A DNA stretch of 64,000 nt, taken from assembly GCF_014692505.1 (NCBI RefSeq), contig NZ_JACNYK010000002.1, forward strand, positions 186,001 to 250,000, written 5' to 3'. The position numbers and the translations under genes are program-made. The notes under the pieces were generated by a model, which ran no database searches, was not told where the DNA came from, and was given only the letters and a program-made list of their open reading frames with translations. Positions 25,147-33,757 of this stretch are shown in pieces; positions within the stretch are counted from its first letter, which is position 1, and each line of letters opens with the position of its first letter. The stretch is from Sphingobacterium arenae (GTDB lineage: Bacteria > Bacteroidota > Bacteroidia > Sphingobacteriales > Sphingobacteriaceae).

Positions 25147-26268
25147 ATGCAGACAATCGATTTGAAATTACTAAAAGAGTTGACAGCAACTCAGCGTATA
25201 CCTTGTATCTCATTATACATGCCTACCCACCGGGTGCATCCAGCAAATGCAACGGATCCCATCACCTTTAAAAATCTTTATAAAAAGACTTTACAGTATA
25301 TCCACAACAATAATCTTCATGAACATGAAAAACTTATCCAACCGTTGGAAAAACTCATAAACGACAAAACATTTTGGGATCATAATGATGAAGGGTTGGC
25401 AATTTTTGCATCTTCCGAGGGCATGCAAATATTACGTTTACCCGAAAAAGTTCAAGAAATATCGTGTGTCGCCGACTCCTTCTGCGTCAAACCTCTATTT
25501 AAATTGTATTATGAAAACCAACCCTATTATCTTCTTGCGCTGGGTTTGGACGATGTTCAACTCTATCACGGCGACAAATACCAGCTTCAAAAGCTAAATA
25601 TAAAAGATAACGTACCTACTACCATGAAGGAAGCCTTGGGTGATGAACTAACGGACAATCATCTACATGCTTCGGTTGTACAAGGCGCTGGATTGCACGG
25701 ATATATGGAAAAAAGCCAAGAAGAAGATATTGATATGGATCGATTTTTCAGAAAAATCGATCAAGCTATCCTTGAACATTATCCTATTCCCCAAGATATT
25801 CCGTTAGTGTTGGTTGCTCTTCCTGAACATCATAACCATTTTCTGCGGATCAGCAAACACACCAATTTGTCTCCTATCCACCTACAAATCAATCCGCAAT
25901 CCTTAAGCAAGGCTGTTCTACTAGAAAAAGTACAGAAAATATTCGATAAAATACTTGAAAAGCGAAAAATAGAGCTCCTCAAACGTTATCAACTTGCTGT
26001 TCCGGAAAATTTAAGCAGTTTGGATATAGGCGATGTCGTAAGAGATGTTATTGACGGTAAAGTTGACATATTTTGCTTCGCTCATGGCACATCCATCGAC
26101 GGACATATTGATGTCGACAGGCGCGAAATAGTACAAAATAATAAACAACATACAGACGTTATTAATGAATTGGGACGTATGGTTTTCGCTTACGGCGGTA
26201 GTGTAATCGCCCTTAATGAAAAAGAAATGCCGTCCGAGACGGGGTTTTTCACAATCAATCGCTACTGA
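25147..26268 (+). CDS. eRF1-like protein of the bacterial baeRF family
   Basis: A 373-residue cytoplasmic protein (an in-frame ATG at 25123 would add eight residues). The pattern IPCISLYMPTHR at the start, the middle segment YYLLALGLDDVQLYHGD, and the end KVDIFCFAHGTSIDGHIDVDRR with ELGRMVFAYGGSVIAL fit the baeRF group, bacterial relatives of archaeo-eukaryotic release factor eRF1 and of Pelota/Dom34. Members are proposed from genome comparisons to act on ribosomes, possibly in stress; direct functional evidence is thin. A GGQ motif is not seen. It stands alone between two terminators of related sequence, with DinB-fold genes on both sides, all on the plus strand. Confidence 0.7.
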   Translation: MQTIDLKLLKELTATQRIPCISLYMPTHRVHPANATDPITFKNLYKKTLQYIHNNNLHEHEKLIQPLEKLINDKTFWDHNDEGLAIFASSEGMQILRLPEKVQEISCVADSFCVKPLFKLYYENQPYYLLALGLDDVQLYHGDKYQLQKLNIKDNVPTTMKEALGDELTDNHLHASVVQGAGLHGYMEKSQEEDIDMDRFFRKIDQAILEHYPIPQDIPLVLVALPEHHNHFLRISKHTNLSPIHLQINPQSLSKAVLLEKVQKIFDKILEKRKIELLKRYQLAVPENLSSLDIGDVVRDVIDGKVDIFCFAHGTSIDGHIDVDRREIVQNNKQHTDVINELGRMVFAYGGSVIALNEKEMPSETGFFTINRY

Positions 26269-26359
26269 AAGAAATACAAAAAATAAAAACAGTAATTCTG
26301 GCATAGACATTGCAGATTATACTGCATTCATAATTTAGGTTAATAATTGGTTAGTTGAA

Positions 26360-26393
26360 AAATTCTGGAGCTCCCCGCTTCAGAATTTTTTTT
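26360..26393 (+). terminator. Terminator after the eRF1-like gene
   Basis: AATTCTGGAGC and GCTTCAGAATT pair (one G-U) around TCCCC and end in eight T. It shares its upstream context and loop sequence with the terminator at 25003. Confidence 0.88.
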
Positions 26394-26419
26394 GTATATT
26401 GAATGGTTATAAAATAAGA

Positions 26420-26863
26420 ATGAAACATTTTTTTAAGGATCTATTCGAATATAGCCATCATTGCAACCAACAATTGGCGACCGCTATATCAGAAAACGAA
26501 AATATCGTATCGGAAAAAACAGTAAAATTATATAGCCATATAATTAGTGCACATCAAATCTGGAACAACAGGATTCAGCCCACACAAAAGATCTTCCAAG
26601 TGTGGCAAGAACATTCCGTTAGAGATTTTCAAGAAATCGACATGATGAACTATAGGGAGTCCGCTTTTCTATTGGAGCAGTGTGACTTGAACAAAATAAT
26701 AGATTACAAAACCGGGCAAGGGCACATACTTGCTTCCAAGGTACAGGATATCCTTTTCCATGTCATTAACCATTCCACATACCATCGTGCACAAATTGCC
26801 TCCGAATTCAGAAGCGCCGGAATTGCCCCCCTAATGACTGATTACATTTTATATAAAAGATAA
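26420..26863 (+). CDS. DinB-family protein
   Basis: A 147-residue cytoplasmic four-helix protein of the DinB superfamily, taken from the ATG at 26420 (an upstream ATG at 26399 would place the start inside the terminator's downstream edge). The likely metal-binding histidines are in SHIISAHQIW and in FHVINHSTYHRAQIA, the HxxxHR pattern typical for DinB proteins. Related proteins are damage- or stress-induced in Bacillus, or act as thiol-dependent transferases (bacillithiol, mycothiol). A bacillithiol pathway gene, bshB1, lies 2.3 kb downstream on the opposite strand, so a bacillithiol-dependent role is possible but unproven. It is convergent with mnmE. Confidence 0.83.
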   Translation: MKHFFKDLFEYSHHCNQQLATAISENENIVSEKTVKLYSHIISAHQIWNNRIQPTQKIFQVWQEHSVRDFQEIDMMNYRESAFLLEQCDLNKIIDYKTGQGHILASKVQDILFHVINHSTYHRAQIASEFRSAGIAPLMTDYILYKR

Positions 26864-26893
26864 CTGGTATAAAAAGTATACAGCTATATATAT

Positions 26894-28303
26894 CTATTTA
26901 CCGATACAAAACTTTCCGAAAATTGTACCCAAGATATCCCGATCAACGTCAATATCTCCAGTGATACTGGAAATATGGCGTAAGGCGGCGCGTACATGGT
27001 GGGCAAGCAAATCTCCAGGAAGTTGTACATCAAATCCCTGCTCCACCTGTTCAAGATCAGCCAGCGCTTGTTCTAACGCTTCTACATGACGAGTATTGGT
27101 AATAATCTGTTGATCTTCGACTGCCATTTCCCGGATTTTTTCTAGAAGCAGGCTCTTCAACCCTTCTACACTATCGCTATCCTTTGCAGATATAGCAACG
27201 AGTGAGTCACTATATTCGTCAAATAGCGCTTTTTTAATATGGGAATCCATTTCATTCGGATGATACCCTCCCTGTAAATCAATTTTATTGCGAACTAAAA
27301 TCACAATAAGGCTAGGGTAATGGAGTTCCTTGACGTGTGCAATCACCTCATTTGCTGTACTGTCTTTATCATCATACAAATACAATAGCACCTTCGCCTG
27401 CTGAACCTTTTCTTTTGCTTTTGTTACGCCGATGGCCTCAATAGTATCTGCAGTTTCTCGAAGACCAGCCGTATCGATAAAACGAAAGGTGATCCCATCT
27501 AGATTAATAGATTCTTCTATAGTATCTCGGGTAGTTCCTGCAATATCACTCACAATAGCGCGTTCCTCATCAAGCAATGTATTGAGCAGCGTTGATTTTC
27601 CAGCATTGGGTTTTCCGATGATCGCGACAGGCACCCCCTGTTTTATAGCATTTCCGTAGGCAAATGAATATATAAGTTTGCCGATGTGCGCCTTCAGCTC
27701 CTGCACAAGGGCTACAAATTGTGTCCGATCCGCAAATTCCACGTCCTCTTCTCCAAAATCCAATTCGAGTTCCAGGAGCGCTGTAAAATTAATTAATTGT
27801 TCACGCATCTCCTGTAGCTTATTACTGATTCCCCCACGCATTTGGTTCATGGCGATTTCATGGGATGCTTTATTTTCCGAAGCGATCAAATCTGCCACGG
27901 CCTCTGCCTGTGAGAGATCCATGCCACCATTTAAAAAGGCGCGCAGTGTAAATTCTCCCGCTTGTGCTGCCCTTGCTCCCTTTTTGATAAGCAATGTCAT
28001 TAGCCGCTCAATAATATATTTCGAATTATGAGTAGAAATTTCGACTACGTCTTCTTTCGTATAGGAATGCGGCCCTTTAAAAAGAGAGATCAATACCTCA
28101 TCAATTATTTCTTCCCCATCCCGTACAGTACCAAAATGAATCGTATGAGAGTCCTGATTTAGGAGATCTTTCCCTTTGAAGACCGCGTTGGTAATCCGGA
28201 TCGCTTGTGAACCAGACAAACGAATAACCGCAATAGCTCCATTTACTCCTGGCGAAGTCGCTAGAGCTACAATGGTATCTTGCGAAACTAATCCTGTTGA
28301 CAT
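26894..28303 (-). CDS. mnmE: tRNA modification GTPase MnmE
   Basis: A 469-residue enzyme that with MnmG installs the carboxymethylaminomethyl group on U34 of certain tRNAs. The folate-binding N-terminal domain begins DTIVALATSPGVNGAIAVIRLSG. The G domain in the middle has GKPNAGKST (near residue 226), DTAGLRET and NKID. The protein ends in the functional CIGK motif. A start 15 bases upstream (28318) gives five residues not found in the family, so I take 28303. It is the last gene of a minus-strand run that includes the VOC protein, bshB1, gpx and the DUF4294 gene; the spacer to the VOC gene is 31 bp. Confidence 0.97.
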   Translation of the reverse strand: MSTGLVSQDTIVALATSPGVNGAIAVIRLSGSQAIRITNAVFKGKDLLNQDSHTIHFGTVRDGEEIIDEVLISLFKGPHSYTKEDVVEISTHNSKYIIERLMTLLIKKGARAAQAGEFTLRAFLNGGMDLSQAEAVADLIASENKASHEIAMNQMRGGISNKLQEMREQLINFTALLELELDFGEEDVEFADRTQFVALVQELKAHIGKLIYSFAYGNAIKQGVPVAIIGKPNAGKSTLLNTLLDEERAIVSDIAGTTRDTIEESINLDGITFRFIDTAGLRETADTIEAIGVTKAKEKVQQAKVLLYLYDDKDSTANEVIAHVKELHYPSLIVILVRNKIDLQGGYHPNEMDSHIKKALFDEYSDSLVAISAKDSDSVEGLKSLLLEKIREMAVEDQQIITNTRHVEALEQALADLEQVEQGFDVQLPGDLLAHHVRAALRHISSITGDIDVDRDILGTIFGKFCIGK

Positions 28304-28334
28304 ACTGCAAAGGTACATTTTTTATGTGTACCCT

Positions 28335-28727
28335 CTACTTCTCGTAAAACTCAATCGGTAATCCGTCTGGATCAGCAATGAAAATAAATTTCTTTCCGGT
28401 GTTTTCATCCATTCGGATAGGTTCATACGTTATTTCATTTTCCTCTAACGCACGAATAGTCCCATCCATATCCAATACTTCAAAGGCCAAATGTCGTAAT
28501 CCGGTTGCTTCCGGATACGACAGACGTTCCGGCGGCGATCGGAATGAAAATAGTTCGATGATATATTGGTTGTTTAGTGTTAATTCTGCTTTATGGGAAT
28601 CACGTTCAACACGATAGATCTCCCGTTGCAATTCCAAACCTAAAATATCGCAATAAAAAGACAGACTACGCACATAATCGCTACAGATAATGGCAATATG
28701 GTGGACTTTATTTAACTTAACGGCCAT
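28335..28727 (-). CDS. VOC family protein (SMU1112c/YaeR-like)
   Basis: A 130-residue glyoxalase-fold protein. It opens KVHHIAIICSDYVRSLSFYCDILGLEL and ends FIADPDGLPIEFYEK. Candidate metal ligands are His9 or His10, the Glu of IIELFSF, His74 in LRHLAFEV and the final Glu. This is the SMU1112c/YaeR subgroup, whose substrate is not known. It sits three bases after bshB1, so the two are almost certainly co-transcribed. Linkage to a bacillithiol gene makes a thiol-dependent detoxification plausible, by analogy with glyoxalase I and bacillithiol S-transferases, but this is inference. Confidence 0.87.
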   Translation of the reverse strand: MAVKLNKVHHIAIICSDYVRSLSFYCDILGLELQREIYRVERDSHKAELTLNNQYIIELFSFRSPPERLSYPEATGLRHLAFEVLDMDGTIRALEENEITYEPIRMDENTGKKFIFIADPDGLPIEFYEK

Positions 28728-28730
28728 GCC

Positions 28731-29450
28731 CTATAAAAGTTGAAAGATATCCTGTACCCCCAAGAGTTTGCGAGCAGTGAATCCTTCCGCATATTTAACC
28801 TGAATATTCCGGCCCAATTCTGCCGCTCTACCGCGGGTAGATTCCATAAAGGCCGGATTCGAAATATACGTCTGAGGTTCATCGTCATCTGACGACACGT
28901 TAAATTGTGTAGTATAAGCTAAAACAGACTGCTCTTTCTGCTGCCAAAAGTCTGTAATATCTAGTATAATATCGGGTTGAATATATTTATCTTGAATCAC
29001 TTGCAATTGAAGCCGTGGACGAAAAGCCTCCTGTATCTGCCCTTCATAAACAGTTTCGATTCGGCGGAGTCCACTTAAAAAAAGTGCATCATTCACCAGT
29101 TTGCTTGCCCGTCCATGATCGGGATGACGATCGTCCAATGCATTTGTTATGACAATTTCGGGTTGATATTTACGGATTGCACGGATAATAACGAGCTGAC
29201 TTTCTTCATCATTGGTGAAGAAACCATCACGTAGGCCGAGGTTTTCACGAACTTGAACGCCCAAAATATCAGCCGCTCTCGTTGCTTCCTGTTGTCGGGT
29301 TTCCGCGGTTCCACGCGTTCCCAATTCGCCTTGTGTCAAATCGATAATACCCACCTTTTTACCTGCAGCAACGTATTTTGCAATCGTTCCGCCCGCTCCT
29401 AATTCAGCATCATCGGGATGAACGGTCATCACCATTAAATCCAACTTCAT
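28731..29450 (-). CDS. bshB1: Bacillithiol biosynthesis deacetylase BshB1
   Basis: A 239-residue PIG-L family Zn deacetylase. The metal motif HPDDAELGAGG (residues 11-21) and the second motif HPDHGRAS (109-116) are intact, as is LTQGELGTRGTAETRQQEA, which is characteristic of BshB1 as opposed to other LmbE proteins. It removes the acetyl group from GlcNAc-malate in the second step of bacillithiol synthesis. BshA and BshC are not in the window. The start MKLDLMVMTVHPDD is standard. It is followed three bases later by the VOC gene and preceded by gpx with a 75-bp spacer. Confidence 0.95.
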   Translation of the reverse strand: MKLDLMVMTVHPDDAELGAGGTIAKYVAAGKKVGIIDLTQGELGTRGTAETRQQEATRAADILGVQVRENLGLRDGFFTNDEESQLVIIRAIRKYQPEIVITNALDDRHPDHGRASKLVNDALFLSGLRRIETVYEGQIQEAFRPRLQLQVIQDKYIQPDIILDITDFWQQKEQSVLAYTTQFNVSSDDDEPQTYISNPAFMESTRGRAAELGRNIQVKYAEGFTARKLLGVQDIFQLL

Positions 29451-29525
29451 AGTATCTTTCTGTTTGCTCCAAAAGTAGGCATTTAACGAAAATTTGGCAA
29501 ATGTGCAGAAATGATTATGAATACA

Positions 29526-30017
29526 CTACGCAGTTATCAATTTTTCTATTTTCGTGATCAACCTGTTTGCTTGGGGATTTGTCACACTGTAAAAATAGTC
29601 TACGACCTCTCCTTCCCTATTGACGAGATATTTGTGAAAATTCCAGAGAGGTTTGACGTTTACCCTTCCGTTTAGGTTCTTGTCGGATAAAAACTTAAAT
29701 AGGGGGTCACAATGTTCACCAATAACATGCACACGTTTAAACACAGGAAAAGTAACCTGTTGCTGTAAACGGCAAAAAGTTTCGAGTTGTAAGCCGGTCA
29801 TCGGTTCCTGTCCTCGAAAATCATTGGACGGAAAAGCTAAAATTTCGAATCCTTGGCCCTTGTATTGTTGATATAATTTTTCGAGCGACTTAAATTGTTT
29901 AGTAAAAAAGCACTTGCTAGCCGTATTAACGATCAATAGAACTCTACCGGAATAATCTTGTAACGATTTCTTTTCTCCGTTAAACTGTACACCATGAAAA
30001 TCATAAACCGTCTGCAT
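29526..30017 (-). CDS. Glutathione peroxidase-family thiol peroxidase
   Basis: A 163-residue peroxidase of the GPx fold. Peroxidatic Cys36 is in NTASKCFFTKQ, Gln70 in FRGQEP, and Trp-Asn in PLWNFHKYLV complete the catalytic set. The usual FPCNQF motif reads FPSNDF, so a Cys often present there is Ser64; reduction probably uses another cysteine (Cys82 in LETFC) or an outside thiol. Bacterial members generally take electrons from thioredoxin, not glutathione; this organism appears to use bacillithiol. It has no signal peptide, so it is cytoplasmic. It lies 20 bp after the DUF4294 gene and probably belongs to the same transcript. Confidence 0.9.
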   Translation of the reverse strand: MQTVYDFHGVQFNGEKKSLQDYSGRVLLIVNTASKCFFTKQFKSLEKLYQQYKGQGFEILAFPSNDFRGQEPMTGLQLETFCRLQQQVTFPVFKRVHVIGEHCDPLFKFLSDKNLNGRVNVKPLWNFHKYLVNREGEVVDYFYSVTNPQANRLITKIEKLITA

Positions 30018-30037
30018 AGACTCTCCTTTCCATTAGG

Positions 30038-30679
30038 TTAATAATTATACAAATTCTTTATAGGACGAATGCGTTCATATCCTCGGATAATATTTTCTAT
30101 TTCATAATCTTCTACTGGATCATACACCGATTTAAGGTTATGACCAAACACTTTGGCTACCGATTGATAGAAGAAAGCCGAAAGACCTCCTTTCATCTCC
30201 CGTACAAGCTCGTAGCTGCTATTGCCAGTTTGGCGCTGAATCAACTTGATCAATATAACCCCTTGCGAGACACTTAGATTTTTTATTTCCGTTCTAAACT
30301 TCTCTTTTATTTCCTCCTCACACACTTTAACCAAACGTCTTTCCTCTCTTTTAGAAGACACTAGTGCAATGTCACGATCAAGTTGTTCATAACGCTTCTG
30401 TGCATAAATGGCATAGGGCAAAACCCGTAATACATTGCGCTCTAAACGGAGATATTTTAGACGATCATCTTCTGTTTTGAATGTTCTCCTTGCAGTGACT
30501 ATAACATCTTTAATAGGGAACCAAGGCACTACCTCTCCGCTCTCCAAACGCGTGGTGGGATAGTTTTGCATGATTTCCCCCTCTCCGTCTCCATAATGAG
30601 GAACCTGCAAAACTTGACCTCTACCTATAATTGGCATCAGAAAAATCAAAAATACCCCCCATACAAAAGACCGTTTCAT
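30038..30679 (-). CDS. Exported DUF4294 protein
   Basis: A 213-residue protein with a signal peptide (residues 1-21, MKRSFVWGVFLIFLMPIIG then RGQ). The body matches the DUF4294 pattern known from Bacteroidota: VIVTARRTFKTEDDRLKYLRLERNVLRVLPYAIYAQKRYEQLDRDI, a basic central helix (SSKREERRLVKVCEEEIKEKF), and IKLIQRQTGNSSYELVREMKG. Function is unknown. It heads the minus-strand run DUF4294-gpx-bshB1-VOC-mnmE and is divergent from rel across a 148-bp spacer. The high charge and helix content suggest a periplasmic soluble protein. Confidence 0.88.
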   Translation of the reverse strand: MKRSFVWGVFLIFLMPIIGRGQVLQVPHYGDGEGEIMQNYPTTRLESGEVVPWFPIKDVIVTARRTFKTEDDRLKYLRLERNVLRVLPYAIYAQKRYEQLDRDIALVSSKREERRLVKVCEEEIKEKFRTEIKNLSVSQGVILIKLIQRQTGNSSYELVREMKGGLSAFFYQSVAKVFGHNLKSVYDPVEDYEIENIIRGYERIRPIKNLYNY

Positions 30680-30827
30680 CCTCTCTTAAAAAATATTAAT
30701 CAATTTCCAAGTATGTAAAAAAATCGCTATATTTATCTATTGTTTTCCCCCTGTTTTCATACAAGTGAAAAAACAATAATAAAATTACGAACAAAAAAAT
30801 ATAAAAGCAACTTTTTTCAGTGTGTAT

Positions 30828-33035
30828 ATGGAAGAATTCGAGATTGATATAGAGGCAGAAAACAAGGAAATTAGAAAGAGGTACCGCGCACTACTCAGGG
30901 CTTGCAAACCCACGTTGCAACGAGGCGATAAACAAGAGATCCGCAGAGCATTTGATCTGGCATTAGAAAGCCATAAAGATATGCGCCGTAAATCGGGCGA
31001 ACCATACATATATCACCCTATAGCCGTTGCACAGATAGCAGCAGAGGAAATAGGTTTAGGAACGACTTCCATCGTATGCGCATTACTGCACGACGTGGTA
31101 GAAGATACATCTATTACCCTACAGGAGATAGAAGCACAATTTGGCAAGAAGGTAGCTCGCATTATTGATGGACTCACTAAAATTTCTGGTATCTTCGACC
31201 CCAATAGTTCCATGCAAGCGGAAAATTTTCGTAAAATGTTGCTCACCCTAGCAGACGACGTACGTGTAATCTTGATCAAATTAGCGGATCGCCTACATAA
31301 TATGCGCACGATGGAATTTATGGCCCGACATAAGCAATTGAAAATTGCCTCAGAGACGAGTTATCTCTATGCTCCTCTCGCACACCGGCTGGGTCTTTAC
31401 GCCATAAAATCCGAGTTGGAAGACCTTTCCATGAAGTACACAGATCCAGATACTTACAAATTCATCGCTCGAAAACTGAACGAAAAGAAAGCAGAACGGG
31501 AAAAATTTGTAGCCGACTTCATCCAGCCGGTAAAAAAAATACTCGAAGAACAAGGCATCAAGGCACAAGTATTCGGACGTCCAAAATCCATTTATTCCAT
31601 CTGGAATAAAATGCGTAAAAAATCTATTCCATTTGAAGAGGTCTACGACCTGTTTGCTATCCGAATTATCATTGACACACCTACAGAGCGGGAAAAAACA
31701 GAATGCTGGAAAGTATATTCCATTGTGACAGATTTGTACCGCCCTAATCCAGATCGTCTCCGCGATTGGATATCTTCCCCGAAAGGGAATGGATACGAAT
31801 CCCTTCACACTACAGTGATGGGCCCACGAGGTCAATGGGTGGAAGTACAAATCCGGACAAAACGTATGAACGAAATTGCCGAGAAAGGATTTGCGGCACA
31901 TTGGAAATACAAAGAGTCTAACTCTGACAGTGGTTTAGACCAATGGATTCAAAAAGTTCGAAATCTACTCAGTAGCCCCGAGCAAAATGCGATGGATTTC
32001 GTGGACGATTTTAAAATGAATTTATTTTCGGACGAGATATTTATTTTCACGCCAAAAGGCACATTGGTCCAGCTCCCCAATGGAGCTACAGCGTTAGATT
32101 TTGCTTTTGAGATCCACTCGGATATTGGGGCTACCTGCATAGGCGCTAAGGTCAATCATAAGCTGGTTCCACTTAGTCATCCACTTCAAAATGGCGATCA
32201 GGTTGAAATCATTACATCTAGTAAACAAACACCAAAAGAGGATTGGCTAAACTTTGTTGTTACAGCGAAAGCGAAATCAAAAATACGTTCGTCGCTAAAA
32301 GAAGAAAAAAGACGGGTTGCAGAAGATGGCAAGGAGATTTTAGAACGCAAACTAAAATCGTTAAAGATCACCTACAATACAGACAATATCAATAAAATTT
32401 CCAACTATTTTAAATACCCTAGCTCCCAAGAGCTCTTCTATAACGTCGCAAAGGGCAATGTCGACATCAAAAATCTTCGCGAATACGCGGAAAGCGAAAA
32501 AACAAACACACCCGGTCAAAACCACTTCAGCTCCCATGTTTCTGGCCTCGTAGAAAAGATAAACAAAAAAGAAATCGACACGATCCTGATTGGTGATGAT
32601 TATCAACAAGTCGATTACACGCTAGCACCGTGTTGCAACCCTATTCCAGGCGATGATATTTTTGGTTTTTTAACCGTTAATGATGGAATTAAAATACACC
32701 GTACAAGTTGTCCAAACGCTTCCAAACTCATGGCAAGCTACGGCTATCGAATATTGAAAGCAAAATGGGCTTCTTCTCAACCCAACGTAGCTTTCCTTAC
32801 GGGATTACGTATCGTAGGAATTGATGACGTGGGACTTATCAACAAGATCACAAACGTCATTTCTCAAGAATATAACGTCAATATACGTTCCCTATCCATA
32901 ACTAGTAATGAGGGAATTTTCGAAGGGAACATCATGGTGTTCGTCAATCATATCGAACAATTAGAGGACTTGATGAAAACATTGAAACAGATCAGCGGGA
33001 TAACAGGCATAACGCGCTATGAAACAGATAATTAA
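30828..33035 (+). CDS. Bifunctional (p)ppGpp synthetase/hydrolase, RelA/SpoT family
   Basis: A 735-residue long RSH protein (a GTG at 30822 would add two residues). The HD hydrolase domain has YIYHP with His63 and LLHDVVEDT with His88-Asp89. The synthetase domain has RDWISSPKGNGYESLHTTV. A TGS domain (FTPKGTLVQLPNGATALDFAFEIHS), a zinc-finger/helical part with CCNP and a C-terminal ACT domain follow. All hydrolase and synthetase signatures look intact, so it should both make and break the stringent-response alarmone. Divergent from DUF4294. The Fur-family gene follows 112 bp downstream with its own likely promoter. Confidence 0.96.
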   Translation: MEEFEIDIEAENKEIRKRYRALLRACKPTLQRGDKQEIRRAFDLALESHKDMRRKSGEPYIYHPIAVAQIAAEEIGLGTTSIVCALLHDVVEDTSITLQEIEAQFGKKVARIIDGLTKISGIFDPNSSMQAENFRKMLLTLADDVRVILIKLADRLHNMRTMEFMARHKQLKIASETSYLYAPLAHRLGLYAIKSELEDLSMKYTDPDTYKFIARKLNEKKAEREKFVADFIQPVKKILEEQGIKAQVFGRPKSIYSIWNKMRKKSIPFEEVYDLFAIRIIIDTPTEREKTECWKVYSIVTDLYRPNPDRLRDWISSPKGNGYESLHTTVMGPRGQWVEVQIRTKRMNEIAEKGFAAHWKYKESNSDSGLDQWIQKVRNLLSSPEQNAMDFVDDFKMNLFSDEIFIFTPKGTLVQLPNGATALDFAFEIHSDIGATCIGAKVNHKLVPLSHPLQNGDQVEIITSSKQTPKEDWLNFVVTAKAKSKIRSSLKEEKRRVAEDGKEILERKLKSLKITYNTDNINKISNYFKYPSSQELFYNVAKGNVDIKNLREYAESEKTNTPGQNHFSSHVSGLVEKINKKEIDTILIGDDYQQVDYTLAPCCNPIPGDDIFGFLTVNDGIKIHRTSCPNASKLMASYGYRILKAKWASSQPNVAFLTGLRIVGIDDVGLINKITNVISQEYNVNIRSLSITSNEGIFEGNIMVFVNHIEQLEDLMKTLKQISGITGITRYETDN

Positions 33036-33067
33036 AACCCCAAGCACACTTCACAGTTTACCCGTCG

Positions 33068-33095
33068 TTTTTTACAGAAGAATTTGGTAAATTTG
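33068..33095 (+). promoter_or_regulatory. Probable promoter of the Fur-family gene
   Basis: TAAATTTG at 33088-33095 fits TAnnTTTG exactly; the -33 position has TTTTTTA instead of TTTG. It lies 52 nt before the ATG. Confidence 0.45.
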
Positions 33096-33147
33096 TAGAT
33101 TAAATCTGGTCGTTCCATATGACTTTTAAAAGACAAATAATATACAT

Positions 33148-33654
33148 ATGAATAAAGGCGAAAATTATCAAACTGTAAAAAAAATCTTCGAAGCTTACTT
33201 AGAAAATAAGAATCTGAGAAAAACGCCTGAGCGCTATGCTATTTTAGAAGAAATTTATTCACGTTCTGATCACTTTGATGTGGAGTCACTTTACATCCAC
33301 ATGAAGAACAAGAAATATCGTGTAAGCCGTGCTACAGTATATAATACACTCGAATTATTAGTGTCATGCGATTTGGTTACCAAACACCAATTCGGTCGCA
33401 ACATGGCTCAATTTGAGAAATCTTATGGCTTTAAACAACATGATCACGTTATCTGCATCGAATGTAATAAAGTCGTGGAGTTTTGCGACCCACGCATCAA
33501 CCAAATCCAAAGTTTGATGGGCGATTTGTTGAAATTTGACATTAAACATCACTCCCTTAATTTATATGGTGTCTGTGAAGATTGTCAAAAGAAAGATACT
33601 GAAAATACCGAAAGTATGCCTAAAAAAGGCAGGAGCCCGGTAATTTCAAATTAA
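33148..33654 (+). CDS. Fur-family transcriptional regulator
   Basis: A 168-residue regulator. The winged helix is at about 20-95 ([36 protein letters not shown]). The metal region has [20 protein letters not shown] and [10 protein letters not shown], giving two CxxC pairs for structural zinc, and the HDH motif for the sensing metal. It could be a Fur, Zur or PerR; the sequence alone does not decide. The last 18 residues are polar and variable. It lies between rel and purA, each gene apparently with its own promoter. The start ATG is directly at [18 protein letters not shown]. Confidence 0.92.
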   Translation: MNKGENYQTVKKIFEAYLENKNLRKTPERYAILEEIYSRSDHFDVESLYIHMKNKKYRVSRATVYNTLELLVSCDLVTKHQFGRNMAQFEKSYGFKQHDHVICIECNKVVEFCDPRINQIQSLMGDLLKFDIKHHSLNLYGVCEDCQKKDTENTESMPKKGRSPVISN

Positions 33655-33658
33655 TGTG

Positions 33659-33686
33659 GTAATCGCCAATTATTGTATTACCTTTG
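33659..33686 (+). promoter_or_regulatory. Probable promoter of purA
   Basis: TACCTTTG at 33679-33686 is an exact TAnnTTTG match; the upstream element is weak (TGTG near 33656). The ATG of purA is 71 nt downstream. Confidence 0.45.
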
Positions 33687-33757
33687 TTCAGAAAAGACCG
33701 GTTTGTCGTGTTTTTTCTAAACGTATCATTTAAATTTTAATATCGATATTTCAAATT

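Noticed and set aside
31350..31901. 183-codon open frame antisense to rel
   Set aside because: It is a shadow of the conserved synthetase region of rel, with no protein-like features of its own.
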